In this document: in pieces, positions 8,300-16,387 of the stretch | Layout: each line of letters starts with the position of its first letter | Numbering within the stretch: position 1 is the first letter of the stretch | Assembly (NCBI RefSeq): GCF_001428505.1 | Contig: NZ_LMHU01000005.1 | Span: 372,001-436,000, forward strand | Direction: 5' to 3' | Source: Terrabacter sp. Root181 | Lineage (GTDB): Bacteria > Actinomycetota > Actinomycetes > Actinomycetales > Dermatophilaceae | Length of the DNA stretch: 64,000 nt | Notes under the pieces: model-generated | The model's input: only the letters and a program-made list of their open reading frames with translations | What the model was told of the DNA's origin: nothing | The model's database searches: none | Made by a program: the position numbers and the translations under genes

Positions 8300-9478
8300 T
8301 CAGGCGAGGGAGACGGACGCGCCGCCGGCGGCTGCCGACCTCGTGACCGCGTCGATGATGCTGAGGTCGCGCAGGCCGTCCTCGAAGGTCGCGACGGGAG
8401 GAAGGCCGTCGATGCCGGCGACCTGCTCGAGGAAGGCCCGGCACTGGTAGCCGAAGAGGTCGCCGACGCCGTAGGACACCCCGGGGAAGTCCATCGGCAG
8501 GCCGCCCTTGACGTAGGGGTGGGCGGGACCGGCGAGCACCTGGTTGTAGCCGTCCAGGCCGTCGTCACGCAGCTTGCGGATGACGGAGAACTCGGCCGGC
8601 CGGTCCATGTCCCACTTCGCGGCGCCGTGCTCGGCCATGAGGTCGAAGGCGAGCGAGTTCGCGTGGCCCGGGGCGATGCGCGAGATCGAGAAGGTGCCGA
8701 CGGCGCCGGACTCGAAGTGCGCGGTGAAGGTGGCGACGTCGTCGTTCTCGACCGGCTCGCGCACGTCGGACAGCTCGGCCTTCGCGTGGCCGTAGGTCGT
8801 GCCCAGCGGCACGGCGCGATCAGTCACCTTCGTCGTGAACGTCGCGCCGCTCACGGACGCCATCGGCCCGCAGAGGAACTCGGCGAGGTCGATGAGGTGG
8901 CTACCGATGTCGGCGAGGGCTCCGGTGCCGGGGCCGCCCTTGTAGCGCCATGCCATCGGCGTCTCGGCGCTGCGGGCGTAGTCGCACCAGTAGCGCCCGT
9001 TGAAGTGGCTCACCTCGCCGAGCTCGTCGTGCAGCAGGTCGCGGATCGCGGCGACGGCGGGCTGGCGGCGGTAGACGAACGCCGTGCCGGTCGTGAGGTC
9101 CGGGTGCTTCTCGGCGGCGGCGATCATGGCGCGGGCGTCGTCGATGCTCGCCGCGAGCGGCTTCTCGCACAGCACGTGCTTGCCGGCGTCGAGGAGCGCC
9201 TCGACGATCTCGCGGTGCAGGTGGTTGGCGACGACGACGCTGACGACCTGGACGTCGTCGGCGGTCAGCAGCTCGCGCCAGTCGGTGCCATGGCGCTCGT
9301 AGCCGTAGCGGCCGGCGGCGTCCTTGGCGACGCCCTCGTTCGCGTCGACGACGGCGGCGTACCGGATGGGCGGCAGCGGCGGGTCGAAGAGCGTGGGGGC
9401 GGTGCGGTAGCCGGCGCAGTGCGCCCGGCCCGCCATGCCGGCGCCGATGACGGCGACGCCGATGGGTGACTGCGTCAT
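8300..9478 (-). CDS. Gfo/Idh/MocA-family oxidoreductase
   Basis: 392 residues from the ATG at 9478 (AGAGAGG upstream; a further ATG at 9499 lacks a good site). The Rossmann motif GAGMAGRAH is at about residues 11-19, EKPL carries the catalytic Lys, and ALADIGSHLIDL supplies the Asp-His pair of the substrate domain. It is cotranscribed with the TIM-barrel gene and controlled from the divergent promoter region with a perfect LacI-type palindrome. It probably oxidises a sugar or cyclitol hydroxyl with NAD(P). Confidence 0.92.
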   Translation of the reverse strand: MTQSPIGVAVIGAGMAGRAHCAGYRTAPTLFDPPLPPIRYAAVVDANEGVAKDAAGRYGYERHGTDWRELLTADDVQVVSVVVANHLHREIVEALLDAGKHVLCEKPLAASIDDARAMIAAAEKHPDLTTGTAFVYRRQPAVAAIRDLLHDELGEVSHFNGRYWCDYARSAETPMAWRYKGGPGTGALADIGSHLIDLAEFLCGPMASVSGATFTTKVTDRAVPLGTTYGHAKAELSDVREPVENDDVATFTAHFESGAVGTFSISRIAPGHANSLAFDLMAEHGAAKWDMDRPAEFSVIRKLRDDGLDGYNQVLAGPAHPYVKGGLPMDFPGVSYGVGDLFGYQCRAFLEQVAGIDGLPPVATFEDGLRDLSIIDAVTRSAAAGGASVSLA

Positions 9479-9525
9479 GGGATGTACCTCTCTGGACATT
9501 CCTGTTCGGTGGTGCGCAACCAGCG

Positions 9526-9541
9526 CTTAAAGCGCTTTAAG
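9526..9541. promoter_or_regulatory. LacI-family operator in divergent promoter
   Basis: CTTAAAGCGCTTTAAG is a perfect 16-base palindrome with the GCGC centre typical of LacI-family sites. It lies between the divergently transcribed oxidoreductase and lacI genes, 48 bases from the former and about 100 from the latter. Confidence 0.85.
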
Positions 9542-9643
9542 GCTACGATGGCTCCAGTGTGCGGAGCACCGTCCGCGCCTGTCAACCCTTTGTTCTGACA
9601 ATCTGTCCCGAGCCCGTCCCGGGGCAGCCACCGAAGGAGTCGT

Positions 9644-10753
9644 ATGCCGTCCCGCCCCTCGCGTCCCCGCCTCGAGGACGTCGCCTCCCGGGCCGGCGTC
9701 AGCACCGCCTCTGCATCGCTCGTCCTGCGGGGCCGGCCCGGACCCGGCGCCGCCACGAGGGAGGCCGTGCTCGATGCGGCCCGAGAGCTCGGCTACCGCG
9801 CCGACCGCACCGCGAGCCTCCTCGCGCGCCGCCGCACACAGCTGCTCGGCGTGACGATGGACGTCAGCAGCACCTTCCACGCCGAGCTGCTCGAGGACCT
9901 CCAGGCCGCGGCCGACGAGCGCGGCTACGACATCGTCGTCAGCCCCCTGACGCGCACGCGGGACGAGCGTCGAGCCGTGGAGACGCTGCTCGACTTCCGG
10001 TGCGAGGCGCTGCTGCTGCTCGGTCCACGGCTGCCCGACGCCGAGCTCGCCGCCCTCGCCGAGGAGCACCACGTCGTGGCCATCGGCCGGCGAGCGCAGG
10101 CCGCCGGCGTCGACGTCGTGCGCGCTGCCGACGACGTCGGTGTCGCCCTCGCCGTCGAGCACCTCGTCGGCCTGGGACACCACGACATCGCCTTCGTCGA
10201 CGGTCCTCGGGGCCCGATCGCCACGCTGCGCCGGCAGGGCTACCGCCGCGCCATGAAACGCCTCGGTCTCGCCGATGCGAGCCTCGTCGTCGAGGGTGGA
10301 GGGGACGAGGAGGCTGGCGCTGCCGCAGCCGCCGCCCTCCACCTCCTCCACCACCCCCAACCGTCGAGAGGCCACGTCGCGCCGCCCGTCGGCGGTCGAG
10401 AGGCCACCTCTGGCCGATCCCGTATGCCGTCCGCCGTCGTCGCGTTCAACGACCGGGCCGCGCTCGGCCTCCTCGACCGCCTGCGGCGGGAGGGCGTCGA
10501 CGTGCCGGGTGACGTCTCGGTCGTCGGCTACGACGACAGCCTCATCGCCCGCCTCGCCACCGTCGACCTCACGAGCGTCAGCCAGATCCCCGAGGCGATG
10601 GCGACGGCTGCGGTCGAGGCAGCGACGCAACGCCTCGACGACGGGCGCACCGAGCCCGTCGAGCTCGTCCTCGAGCCGAAGCTCGTGGTCCGCGGCACGA
10701 CGGCGGCGCGCCGTGACACGACGACCCGACGGGACGGCATACGCGCGGACTGA
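9644..10753 (+). CDS. LacI-family transcriptional regulator with inserted repeat
   Basis: 369 residues, ATG at 9644 with GAAGGAG upstream. The helix-turn-helix (LEDVASRAGVSTASASLVL) is at about residues 10-28, followed by the sensor domain with VVAFNDRAALGLL and DVSVVGYDD. The family normally passes directly from the helix before SAVVAFND; here about 25 extra residues (about 238-262, rich in Gly, Arg and Pro) are encoded by a repeat element found elsewhere in the window. The frame is kept. The insert falls in a surface loop position, so the protein may remain functional. It should bind the CTTAAAGCGCTTTAAG site. Confidence 0.9.
   Translation: MPSRPSRPRLEDVASRAGVSTASASLVLRGRPGPGAATREAVLDAARELGYRADRTASLLARRRTQLLGVTMDVSSTFHAELLEDLQAAADERGYDIVVSPLTRTRDERRAVETLLDFRCEALLLLGPRLPDAELAALAEEHHVVAIGRRAQAAGVDVVRAADDVGVALAVEHLVGLGHHDIAFVDGPRGPIATLRRQGYRRAMKRLGLADASLVVEGGGDEEAGAAAAAALHLLHHPQPSRGHVAPPVGGREATSGRSRMPSAVVAFNDRAALGLLDRLRREGVDVPGDVSVVGYDDSLIARLATVDLTSVSQIPEAMATAAVEAATQRLDDGRTEPVELVLEPKLVVRGTTAARRDTTTRRDGIRAD
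10360..10420. repeat. Dispersed GGCC-palindrome repeat inside lacI coding sequence
   Basis: Two copies of a GTCGAGAGGCCAC word (10362-10376 and 10393-10407) are present, the second extended into the palindrome GGCCACCTCTGGCC (10402-10415). Read on the other strand, 20 of 23 bases match the unit of the tandem array at 45105-45232. It is flanked on the right by a GTATGCCG octamer at about 10431. The element adds an in-frame insert to the LacI protein. Confidence 0.75.
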
Positions 10754-10793
10754 CGGGGCGCGCGCCGTCGGTGGATCGGGCTACGGTCGGGTC

Positions 10794-11450
10794 ATGGCCG
10801 ACAAGCTCACGCGTCAGGCAGCGTCCGACGCCCTCCCCACGTGGCGGTTCCTGCTCCAGCGGATGCACCTCACGGTGCAGGCGTCCGACGTCGCGACGGC
10901 CTTCGACTTCGTCGCACGGGTCGGCGCCGTGGCCGCGCCCCTGGGCCGGCAGCCCGACCTCGACGTCCGCGGCACCATCGTGCACCTGGCCGTGTCGACC
11001 GAGCCGGCGGGTGGCGTCAGCGACGCCGACATCGCGGTCAGTCGGGCCGTGGACTCCGTCGTCGCCGAGATGGGGCTGACGTCGCAGCCCGGGACCCTCA
11101 CGGTCGTCGAGATCGCCATCGACGCCATGGACATCGACGCCGTCCGGCCCTTCTGGGACGCCGTCCTCGGCTGGGACGTCATCGCCCGCGACGACGTGCA
11201 GGACCCGCTCCGCCTGGGCCCGGCCTTGTGGTTCCAGCAGATGGACGAGCCTCGGCCGCAACGCAACCGGATCCACCTCGACGTCACGGTCGCCCATGAC
11301 GAGGCGCCCGGACGCATCGAGCGGGCCCTCGCCGCCGGCGGGCACCTCGTGTCCGACTCGAGGGCTCCGGCCTTCTGGATCCTCGCCGACCCCGAGGGCA
11401 ACGAGGCCTGCGTGTGCACGTGGCAGGGGCGCGACCCCGTCCCGGGCTGA
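10794..11450 (+). CDS. Pterin-dehydratase-like plus VOC (glyoxalase) fusion protein
   Basis: 218 residues from ATG 10794. Residues 1-100 resemble 4a-hydroxytetrahydrobiopterin dehydratase (LTxxxAxxxLPxW start, then APLGRQPDLDV, then SDADIAVSRAVD). The usual His-His/Asn-Pro-Asp motif is RQPD at residues 52-55, so the catalytic His is missing. Residues about 105-218 form a VOC domain (LTVVEIAIDAMD, RIHLDVTV, ILADPEGNEACV). The pairing is seen in other actinobacterial proteins, but no reaction is known to me; a binding or resistance role is possible. Confidence 0.75.
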   Translation: MADKLTRQAASDALPTWRFLLQRMHLTVQASDVATAFDFVARVGAVAAPLGRQPDLDVRGTIVHLAVSTEPAGGVSDADIAVSRAVDSVVAEMGLTSQPGTLTVVEIAIDAMDIDAVRPFWDAVLGWDVIARDDVQDPLRLGPALWFQQMDEPRPQRNRIHLDVTVAHDEAPGRIERALAAGGHLVSDSRAPAFWILADPEGNEACVCTWQGRDPVPG

Positions 11451-11459
11451 CCGGGGCCT

Positions 11460-12296
11460 TCAGTCCTCCAGGGCGGCGGACACCAGGCGTGCGAAGCGTG
11501 CCGGGTCGTCGACCCAGGGGAAGTGGGCGGCACCCGGCTGCACGACACAGCGGCCGTCGTCGAAGATCGCGGCCAGCTCGGCTCCCAGGTCGGGTCCCGG
11601 CATGAGGTCGAGCTCGCCCACGACGACGCGCACCGGTGCCCTGAGCGACGTGAGCGCCGCCCGGGTGGCCGCCGCGTCGACCGGCGCGGCGCGGAACGCC
11701 CGGGTGCCCTCGCGGTTGCGCTGGGCGTCGTCCGTGGCGGCGTGCTGCTGCGCGGTCCCGGTCCACCGGCCGTAGAGGAAGGGTGACATCGCCTGCCTCG
11801 TGGCCGGTGAGTCGTCCTCGGAGTCGAGGGCACGCCTCGCCGACGCGAACCACGGCTCGTGGGAACGCAGCGCCACGCGCGCCTCCCACTCGTCGTCGCT
11901 GATGTCGAGGCCCACGGCCGACGTGCCCGGGGTGATGAGGACGAGGCGCCCGATCCGCCCGGGGTGGCGGGCGGCATACAGCAGGGCCACCGATGCTCCG
12001 GCGGAGTGGCAGAGGAGGTCGGGGCGCTCGAGCCCGAGATGGGCGCGGAGCGCCTCGAGGTCGTCGGCGAGCCCCGAGGGGCCGTATGCCGTGGGGTCGG
12101 CCGGGAGCGGCGAGGCGCCCGTGCCGCGTGGGTCGGGGATCACGAGCGAGCGTCCGGCGACCGTCGCGAGGCCTCCGAGGTCGCCGAGGTAGGCAGGGTC
12201 CCGCGCCGGGCCGCCGGGCCAGACGACGACCGGGTCACCCGTGCCCTCGACGCGGTAGGCGAGCTCGGTGCCATCGTGGGACGTGTAGGTCGGCAT
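11460..12296 (-). CDS. Alpha/beta-hydrolase
   Basis: 278 residues from ATG 12296, chosen because the fold begins at once (YTSHDGTELAYRVEG). The oxyanion region WPGGPA follows. The nucleophile elbow reads CHSAGAS rather than the common GHSMGG, the acid is in VVVGELDLMPG and the catalytic His in GAAHFPWVDD. Soluble serine hydrolase of the proline-iminopeptidase/haloperoxidase type; substrate unknown. It is convergent with the PCD-VOC gene, only 10 bases apart, leaving no room for a separate terminator. Confidence 0.88.
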   Translation of the reverse strand: MPTYTSHDGTELAYRVEGTGDPVVVWPGGPARDPAYLGDLGGLATVAGRSLVIPDPRGTGASPLPADPTAYGPSGLADDLEALRAHLGLERPDLLCHSAGASVALLYAARHPGRIGRLVLITPGTSAVGLDISDDEWEARVALRSHEPWFASARRALDSEDDSPATRQAMSPFLYGRWTGTAQQHAATDDAQRNREGTRAFRAAPVDAAATRAALTSLRAPVRVVVGELDLMPGPDLGAELAAIFDDGRCVVQPGAAHFPWVDDPARFARLVSAALED

Positions 12297-12377
12297 GGGT
12301 CCAACCTGCCAGTCGGGATGGCCGCCGCGCCTGCTCATCGTCGTCGGGTCACCGTGACGCTCATGGCGGCGCCAGCA

Positions 12378-13430
12378 TCACGAGGGCGTGTTGCGACGGG
12401 TGACCGGCGCCGTGCTGGCCCGCACGACGAGCTCGGGCTCGATGACGACGGGCGGGGGCGGTGTACCCGGCGGACTCTCGCCGTCGAGCCGCTCCGCGAG
12501 GGTGCGCACCGCCTCGGCCCCGAGGCGCTCGGCGTCCTGGCGCACGGTCGTCAGCGCCACGTGCGGGTAGGCCGCCTCCGTGATGTCGTCGAAGCCGACG
12601 ACGGACACGTCGCCGGGGACCCGGAGGCCCGCCTGCCGCACGACGTCGACGAAGCCGATGGCGCACCGGTCGTTGAACGCCGCGACCGCCGTGGGGCGCC
12701 CGCGGGCGGTCTGGGCGAGGAACGCCCGGGCCGCCTCGGCCCCCTCGAGCTCGCTGGGTCCGCCGGGCAGGATGCTCTCGACGAGCCCCGGTGCCCGGCG
12801 CACCGCCGCACGGTAGCCACGACGCCGTTCCGCCGCTCCCGCCGTGCGACCGCCGTCGAGCAGGGCGATCCGCGTGTGGCCGAGGGCGCGGAGGTGCTCG
12901 ACCGCGAGCCGCAGCCCCGCGGTGTCGTCGGTGCGCACGACCCCGACCTCTCCGCCGGGCACCGGTCGCAGCACGCTGACGACCGGCAGGCGCCTCGCGA
13001 GGCGCGCCAGCTGAGCCGTCGACTGGCTGCTGCCGAGCAGGACGATGCCCTCGCAGCGCTCCGCGAGCAGGGTCTCGACCGCGGCCGCCTCGGAGCGGGA
13101 GGGCGTGACGCCACTCAGGACGAGCTCGTAGGCCGCCGCGTCGGCATGTGTGTAGAGGCTCTCCATGAGGTCGCCGTGGAAGGTGTGCCCGACGCTGAAG
13201 GTCACGCCGAGCGTGCGGGTGCGGCTGCTGCCGAGGCGGCTGGCGCGCGTGTCGGGGCGGTAGTCGAGGTCGCGGGCCGCGGCGAGCACCCGTTCACGGG
13301 TTGCCTCGGATGCGCCGGCGACGCCGCGGAAGACGATCGACACGAGGGCGCGCGAGACGCCGGCACGTGCGGCGACGTGCTCCATCGTGACCCTCTCGCT
13401 GTCCACGTCCGCGACTCTAGAGCGCTCCAT
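12378..13430 (-). CDS. LacI-family transcriptional regulator
   Basis: About 350 residues if translation begins at the ATG at 13430; a GTG at 13406 is equally possible because neither has a clear ribosome site. The helix-turn-helix (TMEHVAARAGVSRALVSIV) and sensor motifs (VAAFNDRCAIGFV, DVSVVGFDD) are complete. An operator-like CTAGAGCGCTC overlaps the ATG, and a perfect ACTAGAGCGCTCTAGT lies about 70 bases further on, before the divergent dehydrogenase gene. Repression of both directions by this protein is the simple reading. The message could be leaderless. Confidence 0.9.
   Translation of the reverse strand: MERSRVADVDSERVTMEHVAARAGVSRALVSIVFRGVAGASEATRERVLAAARDLDYRPDTRASRLGSSRTRTLGVTFSVGHTFHGDLMESLYTHADAAAYELVLSGVTPSRSEAAAVETLLAERCEGIVLLGSSQSTAQLARLARRLPVVSVLRPVPGGEVGVVRTDDTAGLRLAVEHLRALGHTRIALLDGGRTAGAAERRRGYRAAVRRAPGLVESILPGGPSELEGAEAARAFLAQTARGRPTAVAAFNDRCAIGFVDVVRQAGLRVPGDVSVVGFDDITEAAYPHVALTTVRQDAERLGAEAVRTLAERLDGESPPGTPPPPVVIEPELVVRASTAPVTRRNTPS
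13417..13427. promoter_or_regulatory. LacI-type operator overlapping the regulator's start
   Basis: CTAGAGCGCTC shares an 11-base core with the perfect palindrome at 13486-13501. It lies across or just downstream of the ATG at 13430, so bound repressor would block its own transcription start or first codons. Confidence 0.65.
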
Positions 13431-13485
13431 GGATCCGGGCCACCCCTTGACCGGTGTGGCGGTGGGACGCTTCAATGGGAGCCGC

Positions 13486-13501
13486 ACTAGAGCGCTCTAG
13501 T
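13486..13501. promoter_or_regulatory. Perfect LacI-family operator
   Basis: ACTAGAGCGCTCTAGT is a perfect 16-base palindrome lying 22 bases before the inositol-dehydrogenase-like gene and in the divergent promoter region of the regulator. Confidence 0.85.
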
Positions 13502-13523
13502 TCACATCTGCGAAGGAGCAGCC

Positions 13524-14570
13524 ATGACGCGCATCGACCCGGTCCGCTTCGGTCTCGTGGGAGCCGGCCGCATCGGCACCCACCACGCCACGACCCTGGC
13601 CCGTCGCCTCGGCGAGGCCGAGCTGGTAGCCGTCGCCGACCCGCGGGCCGCGGCCGCCGAACGGCTCGGAGAGCACCTCGGGGTCGAGTGGCTCACCGAC
13701 GCCCAGGCACTCATCGACGACCCGCGGGTCGAGGCCGTCGCCATCACGTGCGCGAGCGCGGCGCACGCCGACCTCGTCGTCGCCGCGGCCGAGGCCGGCA
13801 AGGCGGTCTTCGTCGAGAAGCCGATGGCCCTGACCCTCGCCGACGCCGACCGCGCCATCGCCGCGTCGCGAGCCGCCGGCATACCCCTGCAGGTGGGCTT
13901 CAACCGGCGCTTCGCCCGCGACCTCGGGGCCGCCCACGAGACCGTCGCCGCCGGCGGTATCGGGACGCCCCAGCTGCTGCGCTCGCTGACGCGCGACCCG
14001 GGGCTCGCCGACCCGGCCGGGGTGCCGCCGTGGACGATCTTCACGCAGACGCTCATCCACGACTTCGACGCCCTCAACTGGTTCAACGCGGGCGCGACGG
14101 CCGTCGAGGTCTCCGTCATGGCCGACGCCCTCGTCGCCCCCGAGTTCAGGGACGCCGGGCTGCTCGACACCGCCGTCGTCACCATCCGCTACGACAACGG
14201 CGCCATCGCCGTCGCCGAGGCGAGCTTCTCGGCTGCCTACGGCTACGACGTGCGCGGCGAGGTGTTCGGGTCGGCCGGCATGGTCACCGCGGGCAGCCCT
14301 GCGCACCTCGGCACCGCCCACTGGGGCGCGGCCGGGGTCACGAGCCCGACGGCCCGCGCCGACACCGACCTCTTCACCGACGCGTATGCCGCCGAGCTCG
14401 CGGCCTTCTGCACCGCGGTCCGCGAGGGCGAGCCCACGCAGGTCGGCGGCGAGGACGCCCGAGCCGCGCTGCGGATCGCGCTCGCGTGCATCGAGGCCGT
14501 CGAGACCGGGGGCACGGTCACCGTGCGCGACTCCGACCGCGACCTCGCCGCCGCTCGGGCCGGTGCCTGA
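13524..14570 (+). CDS. Inositol 2-dehydrogenase-like Gfo/Idh/MocA oxidoreductase
   Basis: 348 residues, ATG 13524 with GAAGGAG upstream. Rossmann motif GAGRIGTHH at about residues 12-20, EKPM near 99 and GFNRRFARD near 122 are all typical of IolG and relatives. In B. subtilis IolG the catalytic pair is Asp-x3-His; here the segment reads TQTLIHDFD, so the His is present but the Asp four residues earlier is Gln. The enzyme may act on a different cyclitol or sugar. It is coupled by an ATGA overlap to the next gene. Confidence 0.88.
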   Translation: MTRIDPVRFGLVGAGRIGTHHATTLARRLGEAELVAVADPRAAAAERLGEHLGVEWLTDAQALIDDPRVEAVAITCASAAHADLVVAAAEAGKAVFVEKPMALTLADADRAIAASRAAGIPLQVGFNRRFARDLGAAHETVAAGGIGTPQLLRSLTRDPGLADPAGVPPWTIFTQTLIHDFDALNWFNAGATAVEVSVMADALVAPEFRDAGLLDTAVVTIRYDNGAIAVAEASFSAAYGYDVRGEVFGSAGMVTAGSPAHLGTAHWGAAGVTSPTARADTDLFTDAYAAELAAFCTAVREGEPTQVGGEDARAALRIALACIEAVETGGTVTVRDSDRDLAAARAGA

Positions 14571-15361
14571 TGGCGACCCCGTTCACGCTCGCGGTGAGCG
14601 CCGAGATGGTCTTCCTCGACCTGCCCTTCGCCGAGCGGGTGCGTCGCATCCACGGGCTCGGCTTCCAGGTCGAGATCTGGGACTGGACCCGTCATGACAT
14701 CGACGAGCTCGTCGCCCTGCGTGACGAGGGCGTCGTCTACTCGTCGATGACCGGCTACGTCCGCGGTCGGCTCAGCGACGACGAGGGAGCCGACGAGCTG
14801 CTCGCGACGGCTGCCGAGTCGGTGCCGGTGGCCCAGCGGCTCGGCATCCCGCGCCTCAACCTCCACGGCACGGGCCTCGACGACCGCGGCCTGCCCGTAC
14901 GGCCCGAGCCGGTCGCGACCGGCCCGATGTGGCTCACGGCGCAGCGCACGCTCGGGCGCATCGCCGAGCTGGGGGAGCGGGAGGGCGTGATGTTCGTGCT
15001 CGAGAACCTCAACACCGCCGTCGACCACCCCGGCGTGCCGTTCGCGACGGCCGCCGACTGCCTGGCCCTCGTCGAGGCCGTCGACAGCCCGCACCTGAAG
15101 CTGATGCTCGACCTCTACCACGCCCAGATCGGCGAGGGGAACCTCATCGAGCTCTGCCGGCGGGCGCTGCCGCACATCGGCGAGATCCAGGTGGCCGACG
15201 TGCCCGGCCGTCGCGAGCCCGGCACCGGCGAGATCGCCTACCCGGCCGTCGCCCGAGCCCTCGTCGAGATGGGCTACACCGGATCGGTGGGGCTCGAGGG
15301 ATTCGCCTCGGGCGACGACGAGCTCGCGCTCAAGCGCTTCCGCGACGCCTTCACTCCCTGA
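14570..15361 (+). CDS. Hydroxypyruvate isomerase-family TIM-barrel protein
   Basis: 263 residues beginning inside the previous stop codon (ATGA overlap). Metal ligands are visible in FVLENLNT, LMLDLYHAQ and VGLEGFASG, and the segment IQVADVPGRREPGTGEIAY is the hallmark of the Hyi/OtnI group. These enzymes isomerise hydroxypyruvate, 2-oxo-tetronates or similar ketoses. With the dehydrogenase upstream it probably handles the ketone produced there. Confidence 0.9.
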   Translation: MATPFTLAVSAEMVFLDLPFAERVRRIHGLGFQVEIWDWTRHDIDELVALRDEGVVYSSMTGYVRGRLSDDEGADELLATAAESVPVAQRLGIPRLNLHGTGLDDRGLPVRPEPVATGPMWLTAQRTLGRIAELGEREGVMFVLENLNTAVDHPGVPFATAADCLALVEAVDSPHLKLMLDLYHAQIGEGNLIELCRRALPHIGEIQVADVPGRREPGTGEIAYPAVARALVEMGYTGSVGLEGFASGDDELALKRFRDAFTP

Positions 15362-15384
15362 CCTTCCGCTCGGCCCGGCCCCCC

Positions 15385-15498
15385 GTTCGAGGTGATCCCG
15401 GCACCGACGCGGGTGCCGCCATCACCTCGAACCCGCGGCGGAAGGGCTGGTTCGAGGTGATCCCGACACCGACGTGCGTCGCAGGATCACCTCGAACC
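15385..15498. repeat. Two tandem palindromic elements, family B
   Basis: Copy 1 has arms GTTCGAGGTGAT at 15385-15396 and its complement at 15421-15432, with a small CGGCACC/GGTGCCG inner hairpin. Copy 2 has perfect 15-base arms GGTTCGAGGTGATCC at 15449-15463 and 15484-15498. They fill the gap between two convergent genes and may terminate both. A tandem duplication of the same palindrome is more than a terminator needs. Confidence 0.85.
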
Positions 15499-15511
15499 GC
15501 GGCGGGGGCAG

Positions 15512-16363
15512 TCAGCCGCGGGAGCTGACCCAGTCGGGGAGGATGCCGCTGCCCAGGGCTGCGGCTCGCAGGGGCGCCGCCAGCTCGGCGACCCGTCGCG
15601 TGCCCTCGAGCCCGAGGTGCGCCCAGCCCTCGAGGGCCATCCGGTCCGTCTCGCGCTCGAGGTCCTTGCGGAAGGCGAGCCCCTCCTCGGTGAGGGCGTC
15701 ACCGTCGACGAGGCCCCGCTCGGTGAGCCGCTCGACCGCAGCCGTCCACTCGTCGTCGGACCAGCCGCGGCTCGACCGCATGAAGCCGGTGTTGCCCGCG
15801 AAGAGGCCGCCGATGACGATCGACTCCACCGGGTCGAGCCCGGCGCGCAGCAGGGCCGCCACGTGACCGTCGCCGCGGTGCTCGCGGATCAGTGTCGCGG
15901 CGTGCCAGAGCGCGAGGCGCGGCTCGTCGGGCCACGCGAGCCCGGCGTGGGCGGCATACAACGGGCGGCCGGGGGCCGTGAGGCCGGCGCAGACGGTGCG
16001 GGCGAGGTCGAGCAGCTCGGTGACGTCGGTGTCGCCGACGACGCGGTCGAGCACGACCGCCATGCCGTCGCGGCGGGCCTGCTGCACCTGCTCCGGGCTC
16101 GCGACCGACCATGACGCCGGCAGGGCCTTGGCGTGCAGCCACGGAGCGAAGACGTAGAACGTCGCCGTCGGCACCTCGGGCCCGACGGCTCCGAAGGCGG
16201 CCGAGCGTCCGGCGAAGTAGCTGAGGCGCGGGTGCAGGCCGAGGGCGACGTACGCGTCGCGCACCTCGTCGGCGAAGTAGCCGAGCACGTGGAGCGTCTC
16301 GAGGCCTCCCCAGGCCTGGCGGGAGGCTCGGACCAGGTCGACGTCGTCGGCGGTGCGGCTCAT
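15512..16363 (-). CDS. SCO6745-family conserved protein
   Basis: 283 residues from ATG 16363. The protein starts with an all-helical stretch (WGGLETLHVLGYFADEVRDAY, LSYFAGRSAAFGAV), has FYVFAPWLHAKALP in the middle and a C-terminal winged-helix-like part (DDEWTAAVERLTERGLV, LTEEGLAFRKDLE). This is the layout of the actinobacterial SCO6745-like family, often annotated as a helix-turn-helix-containing protein of unknown role. No catalytic motif is visible. Confidence 0.75.
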   Translation of the reverse strand: MSRTADDVDLVRASRQAWGGLETLHVLGYFADEVRDAYVALGLHPRLSYFAGRSAAFGAVGPEVPTATFYVFAPWLHAKALPASWSVASPEQVQQARRDGMAVVLDRVVGDTDVTELLDLARTVCAGLTAPGRPLYAAHAGLAWPDEPRLALWHAATLIREHRGDGHVAALLRAGLDPVESIVIGGLFAGNTGFMRSSRGWSDDEWTAAVERLTERGLVDGDALTEEGLAFRKDLERETDRMALEGWAHLGLEGTRRVAELAAPLRAAALGSGILPDWVSSRG

Positions 16364-16387
16364 GACCAGCACCCTAGGCGCCGTGCC

